Assembly (NCBI GenBank): GCA_033807775.1
Contig: CM066315.1
Location: 57,318,820 to 57,382,819, forward strand
Origin: Saussurea involucrata
Taxonomy: Eukaryota; Streptophyta; Magnoliopsida; Asterales; Asteraceae
Direction: 5' to 3'
DNA: 64,000 nucleotides
This document shows positions 55,996-64,000 of this stretch, piece after piece (within the stretch, counting starts at the first letter, position 1; each line of letters starts with the position of its first letter). The notes beneath the pieces are model-generated. The model worked only from the letters and a program-made list of their open reading frames with translations. It was not told the DNA's origin and ran no database searches. The translations under genes were made by a program, and so were the position numbers.

Positions 55996-58653
55996 ATGGC
56001 AACTTCAAAGCTGAATGTTACCGCTGAGTCCATCTCCACTGATTCTGAGGAACTGGAAATCACCAAAGCTCCTCAGGTTAAGTTTGAGTTGGATCAACTA
56101 GACTGGACAAAGGCAAACAACCTTTCAGCGCTTCTCGAGTTTCCTCCTCGGAAGCAGGTATCCCATCTAGACGACGCTGTAAATTTTTTGAAGAATAGCC
56201 CCATCTACACAGCACTGACAATCACACCTCCTGCCAGTCAGCGTCTATTATCCCAATTCTGGTACTCTGCCAGACACACCAACCTACCCTCAGCCAAAGA
56301 TCCATCTAAAACCATCGACTGCATACTCAGCGATACTGAGTATGGCACCATCAAGATAACCCCCGCAATAATCCGCAAAGCTCTGAAATTCCCTAACGCT
56401 ACCTCAGAAAATCCTTTCATTCCATTTCCTGACCACAAGAAGCACGCTGACAGGGAAGAAATCATTGCTTTCCTTGATGCGATGGGTTACATCTGGGAGA
56501 CTGGAAGAGACAAGCTACCTGAGAAGAAGCTGACGCTGATAAAGAAATCCAAGATGCCCAGCGAGATGAACTTCATCTTCGCTCACCTGATCAACTGCAT
56601 GACAGCGAAATCCGGATCTTCTGATCAAGCCGCTCAACCTCAGCAGGCCATGGGTTACGCACTGCTGAAAGGTCTCAACATTGACTGGGCCTCCATCATC
56701 TATGAAGACCTCATTCAACGTGTTGATTCTGCCGCTGACCGACCAGCATGGGTTCCTTACCCGCGATTCATCAGCGCCATCTTTCAATATGGCCTGAAGG
56801 ACAGCTATCCTGAAGAGGGTGATCTGAAACTCTCTCAGATTGGCCCTAAAGTTCTCGACTTCAAGCCTGTCGCCAACGAGGTACGTCTCTCTACCCTTCT
56901 CACTCTACTTAATTCTCCGCTTTCTGTGGCTCCTTCAGCGACTATACCCCTCGCTGATTCCCAGGCCACAAAATCCATTCCTTCTAAGAAAAGGAAACAA
57001 TCTCTTACCCCTCTTGATTCCAAAAGGATCAAGAAAACCAAGGAGCAACCCCAGCAACTCCATGCTGAAGACTCCTCAGCTCATTCTGAAGAGCTGAAGG
57101 AAAGTTCCGTGGTACGCTCTGCCACACCAATTCAAGCCATCCCTTCTAAACCTACTTCAGCGTCCTTAAACGCTGAGGTTAGAACTTTGGAATCTACCCA
57201 ACCTTCGTCAGTCTCTCAAAAGACTGATGAAGTACTTCTCAGCGAATCCAACGCTGAACTTGAAACCCAACCCGAATTCTTATCCTTCGCTCCTCCCTCT
57301 ACTTCTTTGGACACTCCTCTAGTCAAAACTGGAGATGCCATCATTCAAGAAGCCGTTGAAGCTTCTCAGCGAATGACGAAGAAACGACCTGCAGAGATCT
57401 CCATCCCTCACGGAACTTTTGAGGGAGATATGGAACACTATGGAGGGACTCGAAACTTTGATGAGTTCGTCAACGCTCCTGCAGGTACAGATCCCACCTT
57501 AAACACTGTAACTAAACCTGAAACTTCTGAGCTTTCCTTTGTTCACAAGTACTTATATGTTACAGGTCCTTTTTTGGGAGACATCAACCAGTCTCTGAAG
57601 TCTATGGAGATGAAACTTGCGGATCTCACCACCGGTCTATCAAATAACTCTACAGCTGTAACAAACGCTGGAGAGAATCTGACGAAGCTGACTACTGTGG
57701 TGGACAAGAAGGCCTCCTCTGATGACATCAAAGACCTTGATAAAACTCTCGCCGACTTTACCAAAGTGCTCTCCGACATCTACACTGACTACACCAACCT
57801 CAAATCATCAGTTTCCACCATTTCCAGCGAGGTTACAACGCTGAAGAAATCGGTTGGTACACTCGAAGGTGATATGTCAGTGGTCAAGACCGACTTGGGC
57901 TCAGTGAAGACCGATCTTAGTTTTGTCAAGACAATGATCGAGACGCTGGTGAACAAGGCAAATAATCCAGCTCCTGCTCCGGCCCCTGCACCTGTTTTGG
58001 ACTCCTTCACCGCAGAGGATCGCCAAGAGCTGAAGAAAATCACGCCTGCTATTTCTGGCCTAGAAGACAGAATAGCTAAGCTTGAAGATTGTGTGAAAGT
58101 CTCTGGCCCAGAAGACAGAGACAACACCAATGCTGAATCTACCCATTCCTCCCCCGCCCATCATGAGAAAGAGGGGGAGAAGAGCGCTGAACAGGAGAAG
58201 AGCGCTGAAGATCAAAATAAGAGCGCTGAAGACCTTTCCCATGATGAATCTATCAGGGGAGAGGGTAATGAAGATCGGATTACTGAACCTCAGGGAGATG
58301 AAAACCCTGAGGGAACCGAGAACCTCGCCTCTGTATCTGAGGGGGAGAAACTCGAAGAAAATGCTGAGGAATCTGAAGCAGAAGAAGACGAAGACTTCGA
58401 CATCCCTGAAGCTGAACCATCCTCCTCTCCAAGGAACGATGATGATGATGATGAAGATGACGATGATTTCTTTGTTGTCAAACCTGCTCCTCGAACCAAA
58501 GCTCTTAAAGGTATTTCAATAAAAGAACCTTCAGGGGAGAAGACAAAGACAAAGCACTCAGCCTCTGGCGCTGGGAAAAGCAAAGACAAAGGCATCGCTG
58601 AAGATGATAATCTGGCGATCCTACTTGCAAAGCCGATTTGTCAGGTACACTAA
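55996..58653 (+). CDS. Element D ORF3, extra 3' gene, 885 aa
   Basis: ATG at 55996. Residues 1-300 form a conserved, mostly helical domain: LLEFPPRKQVSHLDDAV, FWYSARHT, CILSDTEYGTIKITP, MPSEMNFIFAHLINCMTAKSG and WVPYPRFISAIFQYGLKDSY. By memory it resembles the putative plant transposon protein region found in 3' ORFs of other plant copia elements. Then comes a Ser/Pro/Thr linker, a heptad coiled coil at about 527-655, three KSAE(D/Q) repeats, an acidic tract (DDDDDEDDDDFF, about 815) and a basic tail. There is no signal peptide or hydrophobic segment, so it does not look like an envelope. It is likely nuclear or cytosolic; function unknown. The last residues VH lie past the candidate donor at 58644/58645. 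Confidence 0.85.
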   Translation: MATSKLNVTAESISTDSEELEITKAPQVKFELDQLDWTKANNLSALLEFPPRKQVSHLDDAVNFLKNSPIYTALTITPPASQRLLSQFWYSARHTNLPSAKDPSKTIDCILSDTEYGTIKITPAIIRKALKFPNATSENPFIPFPDHKKHADREEIIAFLDAMGYIWETGRDKLPEKKLTLIKKSKMPSEMNFIFAHLINCMTAKSGSSDQAAQPQQAMGYALLKGLNIDWASIIYEDLIQRVDSAADRPAWVPYPRFISAIFQYGLKDSYPEEGDLKLSQIGPKVLDFKPVANEVRLSTLLTLLNSPLSVAPSATIPLADSQATKSIPSKKRKQSLTPLDSKRIKKTKEQPQQLHAEDSSAHSEELKESSVVRSATPIQAIPSKPTSASLNAEVRTLESTQPSSVSQKTDEVLLSESNAELETQPEFLSFAPPSTSLDTPLVKTGDAIIQEAVEASQRMTKKRPAEISIPHGTFEGDMEHYGGTRNFDEFVNAPAGTDPTLNTVTKPETSELSFVHKYLYVTGPFLGDINQSLKSMEMKLADLTTGLSNNSTAVTNAGENLTKLTTVVDKKASSDDIKDLDKTLADFTKVLSDIYTDYTNLKSSVSTISSEVTTLKKSVGTLEGDMSVVKTDLGSVKTDLSFVKTMIETLVNKANNPAPAPAPAPVLDSFTAEDRQELKKITPAISGLEDRIAKLEDCVKVSGPEDRDNTNAESTHSSPAHHEKEGEKSAEQEKSAEDQNKSAEDLSHDESIRGEGNEDRITEPQGDENPEGTENLASVSEGEKLEENAEESEAEEDEDFDIPEAEPSSSPRNDDDDDEDDDDFFVVKPAPRTKALKGISIKEPSGEKTKTKHSASGAGKSKDKGIAEDDNLAILLAKPICQVH
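57485..57565 (+). other. Candidate 81-bp intron within ORF3
   Basis: Donor CCTGCAG|GTACAG and acceptor TATGTTACAG|GTCC; phase 1, length divisible by three, so both spliced and unspliced products stay open. The length is 81 in A (25896-25976), C (39989-40069, minus) and D. In A a stop codon lies inside it. Confidence 0.4.
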
Positions 58654-58797
58654 ACTTATTTTTCCTTCCCTGGTCATCTCTGAAAAATTAGTTATCCATT
58701 CCACAAACACCATACACATCCACATTTTTTTTTCTATCTTTTCTACCCAAGTTCTTCTACCCAGTTCTTATTTGTAAGATCGCTGCGTTTCAGCTAG
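58645..58797 (+). other. Candidate 153-bp intron joining ORF3 to ORF4
   Basis: Donor TGTCAG|GTACACTAA and acceptor GTTTCAGCTAG|TCC. Both sides are in phase 0, and the joined frame is open. The interval is T/C-rich with an in-frame stop right after the donor. Lengths differ among copies (139 in A, 158 in C, 153 in D), not all multiples of three, while sites and phases are conserved. Confidence 0.55.
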
Positions 58798-60033
58798 TCC
58801 TCTCCCCTATTTGAGGATATCGCTGAAAGATCTTCTATTGCGACTTCACCAATAATTCCAGCTACCGCTGAAGACATAATCCCAGTCTTAGATTTAATCT
58901 CTGAGACTGATGAATCAGAAGAACAACCTCTCTCGCACAGAAACAGACCCTCCTCAGTTCCTCAAAAGAGGAGAGAAGAAATGATAAAGCGATTCGAGGA
59001 TCAGCGAATCATCCTAAGGCGCGATCAACTACCTTCAGTTCCTCCTAAATTCAGAATTTCAAAAGCTGAATACCAGGATCATCTCAGAGCTGAACGCCTC
59101 ATCACTGAAAGAAAGGAAGCTGAAGATAAAGACAGAGAATACGCCATCAAGCTCACTCAAGAATCTGTCAAAGACCCCAAGCTGAAGCGTATTCCCATTC
59201 AAATCCAACGAAGGCTTTGGGAACAAGCCCAGAAGATCGTGGAAAAGAAAGCTGAAGTTTCTCAGACCACCCTGATCTGGTGTAAAGAGAAAATCCACTT
59301 CAGATATCGTCCAGCGAAGATCAACAAGGTATTCATCTCTGGAAGAACCTCCATCGGAGTACCTATTGTTGACATCAAACTGTTCAGAGAAGATGACTCA
59401 TCTGAAACCTTTCGTGCTGACACTGTAAAAAGGTATGGTCTCTCTGAATGGCTGGAGATGAGGTTAGCTATCCAACCATCAAAATCTAAGTACAAGGATC
59501 ATTTCGAAAAGCTGATAAACAGACAGATCGATTTGATATCTTCTTGTGTGGATATTCCTCCTGTTCCTGATTTAAAGCCGAAAAGAAAAAAGGGCTCTCC
59601 AAGGAAGAAACGTCAAGATTCAAACTCAGGTCCTGTCATACGAAATGAAACTGGAATTGGTTTCTCTCGCGCTGAAGTACTTGGTCCTGATCATGATCTA
59701 TCTGCCCTTGACATCTCTTTGCCACCATGTGAACTTTTCGTCCCTGGTAAAGTCATCAGTAATCCTTATGGAATATTCTTTCTTGACTACGACGAACGTA
59801 AATGCTTTCAACGGATCGCTGAGCTTCCAATCACTCCAATCGAACAGCTCAAAGATCTCATCTACTGGTGCGACTTCAGAAAAGACATTCAGGCACGACA
59901 CCTAAAACCCTTGATTTTTGAAGCTGCTCTGAAGCTAAAGAATAAAGGAGAAAAGGTTCCTGACTGGATGATTCCAACTGAAAAGACAACCCTTGATGAA
60001 CTTCTCATTAAGGAAGAACCCTTTGAAGGCTGA
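58798..60033 (+). CDS. Element D ORF4 (candidate second exon of the extra gene)
   Basis: Open from the candidate acceptor; the first ATG is at 58981 (350 aa from there, 411 from the acceptor). It has a Lys/Glu-rich helical segment (KAEYQDHLRAERLITERKEA), then KIHFRYRPAKINKVF, IGVPIVDIKLFRED, VKRYGLSEWLEM and LINRQIDLISSC. A short basic linker (KRKKGSPRKKRQ) that could be a nuclear localisation signal precedes a C-terminal PYGIFFLDYD / ITPIEQL domain. No known enzyme motif. The 3' flank TTGTAATTTATTT (about 60080) looks like a plant poly(A) region, so the extra gene may have its own transcript end before the polypurine tract. Confidence 0.75.
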   Translation, partial: SSPLFEDIAERSSIATSPIIPATAEDIIPVLDLISETDESEEQPLSHRNRPSSVPQKRREEMIKRFEDQRIILRRDQLPSVPPKFRISKAEYQDHLRAERLITERKEAEDKDREYAIKLTQESVKDPKLKRIPIQIQRRLWEQAQKIVEKKAEVSQTTLIWCKEKIHFRYRPAKINKVFISGRTSIGVPIVDIKLFREDDSSETFRADTVKRYGLSEWLEMRLAIQPSKSKYKDHFEKLINRQIDLISSCVDIPPVPDLKPKRKKGSPRKKRQDSNSGPVIRNETGIGFSRAEVLGPDHDLSALDISLPPCELFVPGKVISNPYGIFFLDYDERKCFQRIAELPITPIEQLKDLIYWCDFRKDIQARHLKPLIFEAALKLKNKGEKVPDWMIPTEKTTLDELLIKEEPFEG

Positions 60034-60291
60034 CAACAATCACCATTTTTCTCTATTGTATCAGTCATCCTTCAGTACTTGTAATTTATTTCGCTTGTAC
60101 TTGTAATCTTTCTTATTCATATTGTAACCTGATTCAAAGATTTAAAGAAAGATTTCAGCGAATGTACTTTACTCCATCAGTACTGAAAAGATCCCAGAAA
60201 ACAGTAAAAGGGACAAATATTTTATGAGTTCTTTTTATCCTTATGTTTTCATTAAATAGCAATTTTCTCTGTTGCTATGTCATAATCAAAT

Positions 60292-60300
60292 AGGGGGAGA
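60292..60300 (+). other. Element D polypurine tract
   Basis: AGGGGGAGA followed by T and the 3' LTR at 60302. Confidence 0.92.
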
Positions 60301-60301
60301 T

Positions 60302-61264
60302 TGTTGATCCAAACCCTCAATGATTTGATAATGACCCTATCTTAAATACTTAGTGAAAATTGTAAGTAAACAATATGTATCAGAGTTTCACTATCGCTGA
60401 TAAGTACTAAGATCTTACAGTACTGCTGATAGGAACTCTCGCACTTTTAGATTAAACATTCAGCGAACACTGTTCACCATATCGCTGAGTCTGTTCAGTC
60501 CTTATGGTGATCGCTGATAAGTTAGTTGTTTACTTATGATCCCTGAAGACAAGATTCACGTCAACAAAGGTTCTACGCTGAAGTCGAAGATCAAGCTCAA
60601 GAACCAGCGACAAGTCTCCTAATGAACTGATGCGGATCAGCGAAGACTCAGATTTGTCCACTCAACGTGAAGTATCAAGTACAAGACTTCAGCTATCGCT
60701 GAACTTTATCATCTGCTGAATAGTAAATGATAATCGCTGAATCAACGAAAAGCTGATAATGAAGTCCTCCGTACAAAGTACTTTTGTCTTAACCTCCCTT
60801 GCACGCCACCGTACGAAATGTCAGAAAAGAACCTCCGAAAATCTGAAATCGTACAACCACTCTGATACTACACTGTTCATTCATGCGGCTACTAAGGTTG
60901 TCATCAAAGGTCAATGACATGCAACCAATCCGCTGATGACACGTGTAAAGTATATACTGGATTGCATTAAATGCATGCAGTATATAAAGAGATGAACTCA
61001 CTTCATTTGAAGTAACTTGCTAACTCTGGACAAGTTCAAATCTCTCAAGATAGGATTTTATTAGTAATCTCCTTATCTTTCTTAGTGCAAGAAAACCTTA
61101 GTGTTCCAACTTGTTTAGATTTAGGTTTATCCTTAATCTTGTTTCCGCAACAAGCTGTAAATTGTTAATGATTTATCAATAAACAATTTAGAAAAGTAAA
61201 ATAGTGTGTTTGTATTCAACCCCCCCCCCTTCTACAAACTTGTTTAAGCCTTTCGGGACCAACA
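60302..61264 (+). repeat. Element D 3' LTR
   Basis: 963 bp. By eye two substitutions (CTCAATG versus CTCAGTG near the start; CTGATAATG versus CTGATCATG) and a longer C run separate it from the 5' LTR. Confidence 0.96.
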
Positions 61265-61267
61265 ACT

Positions 61268-62232
61268 TGTTGGTCCCGAAGGCCTATACAAGTTTGTAGA
61301 AGGGGGGGTTGAATACAAACACACAGATTTTACTTTTCTAAATTGTTTATTGATAAATCATTAACAATTTGCAGCTTGTTGCGGAGACAAGATTAAGGAT
61401 AAACCTAAATCTAAACAAGTTGGAACACTAAGTTTTCTTGCACTAAGAAAGATAAGGAAATTACTAATAATAACCTATCTTGAGATAAGAGATATGAACT
61501 TGTCCAGAGTTAGCAAGTTACTTCAAAATGAAGTGAGTTCATCTCTTTATATACTGCATGCATTTAATGCAAGTCAGTATATACTTTACACGTGTCATCA
61601 GCTGGTTGGTTGCATGTCATTGACCTTTGTTGACAACCTTAGTAGCCGTATGGATGAACAGTGTAGTATCAGAGTGGTTGTACGATTTCAGACAGTCGGA
61701 GGTTCTTTTCTGACATTTCGTACGGAGTCGTGCAAGGGTGGTTAAGACAAAAGTACTTTGTACGGAGGACTTCATGATCAGCTTTCGTTGATTCAGCGAT
61801 TATCATTTACTATTCAGCAGATGATAAAGTTCAGCAATAGCTGAAGTCTTGTACTTGATACTTCACGTTGAGTGGACAAATCTGAGTCTTCGCTGATCCG
61901 CATCAGTTCATTAGGAGACTTGTCGCTGGTTCTTGAGCTTGATCTTCGACTTCAGCGTAGAACCTTTGTTGACGTGAAACTTGTCTTCAGGGATCATAAG
62001 TAAACAACTAACTTATCAGCGATCATCATAATGACTGAACAGACTCAGAGCATTAATGATGAACAGTTTCGCTGAATGTTTAACTTAAAGAGCGAGAGTT
62101 CCTATCAGCGGTACTGGAAGATCTTAGTACTTATCAGCGATAGTGAAACTCTTATACATATTGTTTACTTACAATTTTCACTAAGTATTAAAGAGAGGGT
62201 CATTATCAAATCACTGAGGGTTTGGATCAACA
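61268..62232 (-). repeat. Element C 5' LTR (displaced by D)
   Basis: 965 bp. Its first two bases, TG, are also the last two of the duplicated ACTTG. The minus-strand TATA box is CTTTATATA on plus at 61545-61553. It ends at 62232, followed by the duplicated target ATATG and the rest of element B. Confidence 0.95.
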
Positions 62233-62237
62233 ATATG

Positions 62238-63005
62238 CTGAAGAAATTCGACTTAACTGAAAGTTCAGCTATGAAAACCCCTATGGCACCACCGCTGACA
62301 CTTGATAAGGACACTAAGGGTGTTCCTGTCAATGTCACGCTGTACCGTGGGATGATCGGCTCACTATTGTATCTTACAGCTAGCCGACCCGATATTATGT
62401 TTGCAACATGCTTGTGTGCGCGATATCAAGCTGAACCTAAGATATCTCATATGAAAGCTGTAAAGCGAATTTTTCGATATCTTAAGGGTACAGCGAATCT
62501 AGGTCTTTGGTATCCCAAAGATTCAGGATTCGACCTAACCGCCTATTCAGAGAGTGATTTTGCAGGTTGCAAAATGGATAGGAAAAGCACCACAGGAGGA
62601 TGTCAGCTCCTGGGTGGAAAGCTGGTAAGTTGGACAAGTAAAAAGCAAAATTCAGTGTCCACTTCCACAGCTGAAGCTGAATATGTAGCTGCTGGAAGCT
62701 GTTGCTCTCAAGTCTTGTGGATGATAAATCAGCTACTAGACTATGATCTTCAGCTCTCCAAAATTCCAATCTATTACGACAGCACAAGTGCCATCGCTAT
62801 AGCAAACAATCCAGTACTACATTCAAATACCAAACATATAGAAATCAGATATCATTTTATCAGAGATCATGTGATGAATGGTGATATAGAACTTCATTTT
62901 ATCCCAACTGATTATCAGTTAGCTGATTTATTTACCAAACCTCTTGATGAGACAAGATTCAACTTTCTCATCAGCGAGTTTGGAATGCTGAACTTTGAAG
63001 GATAA
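62238..63005 (+). pseudogene. pol: Element B Pol, 3' part (RT end and RNase H)
   Basis: Continues from 36236 in the same frame once C and one target copy are discounted. RNase H motifs are present, with substitutions at normally conserved sites: SESDFAGC instead of SDSDFAGC, IYYDSTSAI instead of IYCDSTSAI, and HSNTKHIEI instead of HSKTKHIEI. It ends LGMLNFEG-like (here FGMLNFEG). The long open frame that runs from the C LTR into this piece is an accident of the insertion. Confidence 0.92.
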
Positions 63006-63593
63006 AATCTTCAGCGGTTCACATTGACCAGCGATAGGATAAAATCAACTTGTATAACCCATTCTATCATCTTCTCTCTGAATAAACTTGATTCACTGAT
63101 ATCAAGGTATGTTTTTTTTCTCTCTGACAAACGCATGAAAATGCAAGATTTCAAAACAGAATGCATCGCTGAATATCTCTTCCTTAACAGCGATATTTTG
63201 AAATTTCTTAAAACCTTCACTGATATTTCTATGCAGTGCTTCATGTTTTCAAAAGTATCCCTGAGTTTTTCAAAACCTCAGAGACAACCAAGAATATGAA
63301 AGGACAGTTGTGACGTCATTACAACAGATAAGCCCTGGCACGTTCTTCTTTCTGACACACGTTTGCACGTTTCGTTTACTCGCCAATCAAATGCAAACAC
63401 GTGTCCGTGTCATGATGAAAATCTTTTCCCGCTCAAGATTTTCTCTTTCTAAAAATCTCTATATAAACAATTTCCTTGTTTATATTTTTCTTTTACGCGA
63501 ACTTCATCTTCCTCCGCAAGAAAGAATTCACTGTTGCATTTGTGATTTCAAAACTTCAAGAACTGTTCATCATCTTCTTCATCAAACATCAAG
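63006..63593 (+). promoter_or_regulatory. Element B internal promoter-like block and leader
   Basis: TGACGTCA (63311-63318), CCAATC, CACGTGTC and TATATAAAC (63460-63468) as in the other copies. The leader ends at donor AAG|GTTAATA (63593/63594), and the candidate intron runs to 63994 (ATACAG|AG), four bases before the ORF3 ATG. Confidence 0.6.
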
Positions 63594-64000
63594 GTTAATA
63601 TGTTCTTATTATTTACCGAATGCAAATAACTTGTTTATGATCTACTCTTTGTTTAACAAGATCAAACAAAAGAACTTCTTAAAAATAAAATCATTTTCTT
63701 TCATGGTTTTATGAACACAACCATTTCATGGTTGTTCTTCAAGTTTAAATGCAAAAATCTTAAACTTGTTCTTCACACATTCGTTTTTCCAGAATCCCTA
63801 TCTTCAAAGAGAACTGGATAACAAGAATAAATGGGTTTTATAATTCATTTCTTAAAATCAAGAAAAACCCTAATCTTCATTAAGACATTTGTGTCTGAAT
63901 GAAATGGATAAAATTTGAACCATCTTAATGGAAATTCTTTCCACATTAAGATTATTCTTATTTGTTAACATCTTTGGTTGAACTGATAATACAGAGAAAT

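Larger units (their letters stand above)
48271..61264 (+). mobile_element. Element D: Maximus/SIRE-like Ty1/copia retrotransposon, 12,994 bp, apparently intact
   Basis: Perfect 5-bp duplication ACTTG (48266-48270 and 61265-61269). The LTRs are 961 and 963 bp and differ by eye at only two bases plus the length of a C run. Primer site, Gag, Pol, ORF3, ORF4 and polypurine tract are all present with no premature stop. It is the innermost and youngest element of the nest and may be autonomous. It sits head-to-head with the 5' LTR of C. Confidence 0.97.
62233..64000 (+). mobile_element. Element B, right part
   Basis: Begins with the duplicated ATATG and continues the RT domain at LKKFDLTESSAMK. 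It holds the end of pol, the internal promoter block and the leader intron. The window ends inside the ORF3 start codon (A at 63999, T at 64000). The rest of ORF3, the 3' LTR and the remainder of E lie beyond. Confidence 0.93.

Noticed and set aside
56881..56964. Strong donor-like GAG|GTACGT in ORF3 as a further intron
   Set aside because: No acceptor that keeps the frame is conserved between C and D, and the segment stays open in both. A coding reading is simpler.
62076..63005. 309-aa open frame spanning the C LTR and RT/RNase H
   Set aside because: It is a chance in-frame fusion of LTR sequence with the resumed pol of element B after the duplicated ATATG; not a gene.

Overview
This window is plant nuclear DNA from a eudicot. 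The evidence is AT-rich intron-like DNA, Maximus/SIRE-type Ty1/copia elements primed by initiator tRNA-Met, Helitron, MULE, hAT and SINE remnants, and a relic of a plant multidomain FKBP. The style of the extra 3' retrotransposon ORF recalls Asteraceae elements, but that is from memory and weak. No intact host gene, tRNA or rRNA gene was found.

Left part (1-15601) is an intergenic mosaic. It holds an exon relic of a ROF1/FKBP62-like peptidyl-prolyl isomerase (about 945-1280), several local tandem duplications, three Helitron 3' termini, a MULE-type MITE with a 9-bp target duplication (10542-11356), a reverse-oriented tRNA-like SINE with a 17-bp duplication (12854-12963), a hAT-type MITE with an 8-bp duplication (13346-13725), and a probable fragment of another LTR element (14047-15601).

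Right part (15602-64000) is a nest of five LTR retrotransposons. Element E (Ty1/copia, another lineage; starts at 15602) was hit in gag by element A (+, 16644-29683, duplication AATCT) and in integrase by element B (+, starts 30543, runs past the window end). B was hit in its reverse transcriptase by element C (-, 36237-62232, duplication ATATG). C was hit at the junction of its primer-binding site and 5' LTR by element D (+, 48271-61264, duplication ACTTG). A-D belong to one family: about 13 kb, LTRs of about 965 bp, Maximus/SIRE-like. LTR pair differences counted by eye are about 14 (A), 9 (C) and 2 (D), so D is the youngest, in line with the nesting order. All protein frames of D are open.

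Each family member has gag and pol in one frame separated by a conserved stop codon. Downstream of pol lies a promoter-like block (TGACGTCA, CCAAT, G-box-like site, TATA box), a leader with a candidate intron of about 390 bp, and a large extra gene (ORF3 plus ORF4) with one or two candidate introns, then the polypurine tract and 3' LTR. The sequence suggests that this retrotransposon family carries its own independently promoted, intron-containing gene. This is the most interesting item in the window. The head-to-head LTR pair of D and C (60302-62232) forms a nearly 2-kb inverted repeat that could yield hairpin RNA.
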